Shown here: piece after piece, positions 5,194 to 5,702 of the stretch
Position numbering within the stretch: the stretch's first letter is position 1
How the letters are laid out: the number at the start of each line of letters is the position of its first letter
Assembly (NCBI GenBank): GCA_938041725.1
Contig: CALISX010000546.1
Location: forward strand, 1 to 5,702
Source: an uncultured Lachnoanaerobaculum sp.
Lineage (GTDB): Bacteria > Bacillota > Clostridia > Lachnospirales > Lachnospiraceae
Direction of reading: 5' to 3'
DNA length: 5,702 bases
Position numbers and translations under genes: made by a program
The notes under the pieces: model-generated
What the model saw: the letters and a program-made list of their open reading frames with translations, nothing else
Databases searched by the model: none
What the model was told of the DNA's origin: nothing

Positions 5194-5702
5194 TCAATTG
5201 GTTGGAACCACAAAAAAAGCCTGAGGGGCTGCCAGAGTATCTGCCTCCAAATCCCTGATTTCCTCAAATAAATCCTCCCCCTGATAGCTGTATCCTTCCT
5301 CTCCTCCATAGTCATAAGGATCGTCCTTATACAGGAAATCTCCAAAATCATAGGGATAATAATCAAAGTAATCAGAAAGGCTGTCCCCAAAGAGGCTTCC
5401 AATGCCAATGAACAGCAATGTCAACACCAGGCCCACAATAGAGGTAACCAGGCCGGCAATGGCCACTCCGCTGTCCTTTTCATATCCTTTTTTAGAAAGC
5501 AGGAAAAAGATAATACCGGCAACTCCCAGAGGAATACCCAAACAGCAGCAGGAGCCTACAATACCCACAATGCCGCAAACCAGGGACAAGGTGGAAAAAA
5601 CATTGTTTTCCGCCCGGTCTGCAGCATTACAGCTGTTCTGGTAATTCTGTCCCGGATAGGCGTTTCCAGAGCCATAGCCCTGACTGGCGCTGTATCCGGT
5701 GT
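5194..5702 (-). CDS. DUF4190-like two-helix membrane protein with acidic, tyrosine-rich tail (5' end outside window)
   Basis: The frame is open to the right edge, so this is a partial gene with 168 visible residues. An apparent TTG start at 5589 is internal, because the frame continues upstream. The visible N-terminal part (1-37) is rich in G, Q, N, Y and S (GYSASQGYGSGNAYPGQNY) and looks disordered. Two hydrophobic segments follow: about 38-68, containing SCCCLGIPLG, and about 78-104, beginning GVAIAGLV. They are joined by the short loop SKKGYEKDS. The GIPLG...GxAIAGLVxSxVG pattern matches DUF4190-type proteins common in Clostridia and other Gram-positives, whose function is unknown. The tail (105-168) is acidic and tyrosine-rich (FDYYPYDFGDF, DDPYDYGGEEGYSY) before a hydrophobic end. 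By the positive-inside rule the lysine-rich loop suggests both ends face outward. It immediately precedes nrdR in the same direction. Confidence 0.8.
   Translation of the reverse strand, partial: TGYSASQGYGSGNAYPGQNYQNSCNAADRAENNVFSTLSLVCGIVGIVGSCCCLGIPLGVAGIIFFLLSKKGYEKDSGVAIAGLVTSIVGLVLTLLFIGIGSLFGDSLSDYFDYYPYDFGDFLYKDDPYDYGGEEGYSYQGEDLFEEIRDLEADTLAAPQAFFVVPTN

Noticed and set aside
5587..5589. TTG start for the DUF4190-like gene
   Set aside because: The frame stays open upstream to the window edge, with a composition typical of the N-terminal part of such proteins, so TTG here is an internal leucine codon.
1..5702. CRISPR array, insertion sequence, tRNA or prophage remnant
   Set aside because: I found no spaced direct repeats, transposase motifs, terminal repeats or tRNA-like folds; genes and short gaps account for the whole window.

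Overview
This window looks like ordinary core chromosome from a Gram-positive anaerobe of the Bacillota, most likely class Clostridia and plausibly Lachnospiraceae. That placement is inferred from four things: the gene order (nrdR, a YqeG-type phosphatase, aroE, aroQ, then efp), the purine-rich AGGAGG-type ribosome binding sites, the style of the DUF4190-like membrane protein, and the moderate GC content judged by eye. I found no mobile element, CRISPR array, rRNA or tRNA, and no stretch over 300 bases without a gene.

Layout. At the left edge, on the + strand, lies the C-terminal part of an arginase/agmatinase-superfamily enzyme (1-352) whose start is outside the window. It converges on a block in which every gene is on the - strand. 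Read in transcription order (right to left), that block is: a membrane protein with a DUF4190-like core, cut by the right edge (5702-5194); nrdR (5178-4720); a YqeG-family HAD phosphatase (4717-4214); aroE (4217-3354); aroQ (3357-2896); efp (2826-2266); and argS (2194-428). Four of these junctions are tight: a 15-base gap, a 2-base gap (or a 4-base GTGA overlap), and two ATGA overlaps. The first five genes therefore look like one translationally coupled operon.

Function. AroQ and AroE carry out consecutive steps of the shikimate pathway, from 3-dehydroquinate to 3-dehydroshikimate to shikimate. NrdR is the repressor of ribonucleotide reductase genes. EF-P relieves ribosome stalling at polyproline, and ArgS charges tRNA-Arg. 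The second half of the block is therefore translation-related, and it appears to be separately controlled. A good sigma-A-type promoter begins at the base right after the aroQ stop and drives efp. A strong hairpin with a short U-run lies between efp and argS, ending a few bases before the argS ribosome binding site.

I see no new biological system here. The items most worth a second look are the hairpin/U-run in front of argS, the apparent absence of a pepP gene between aroQ and efp, the diprolyl motifs inside EF-P itself, and a perfect 14-bp inverted repeat across the stop codon of the arginase-family gene. Several protein starts were moved inward from the longest open frame (argS, aroE, aroQ, YqeG), and the DUF4190 gene was extended out to the window edge.
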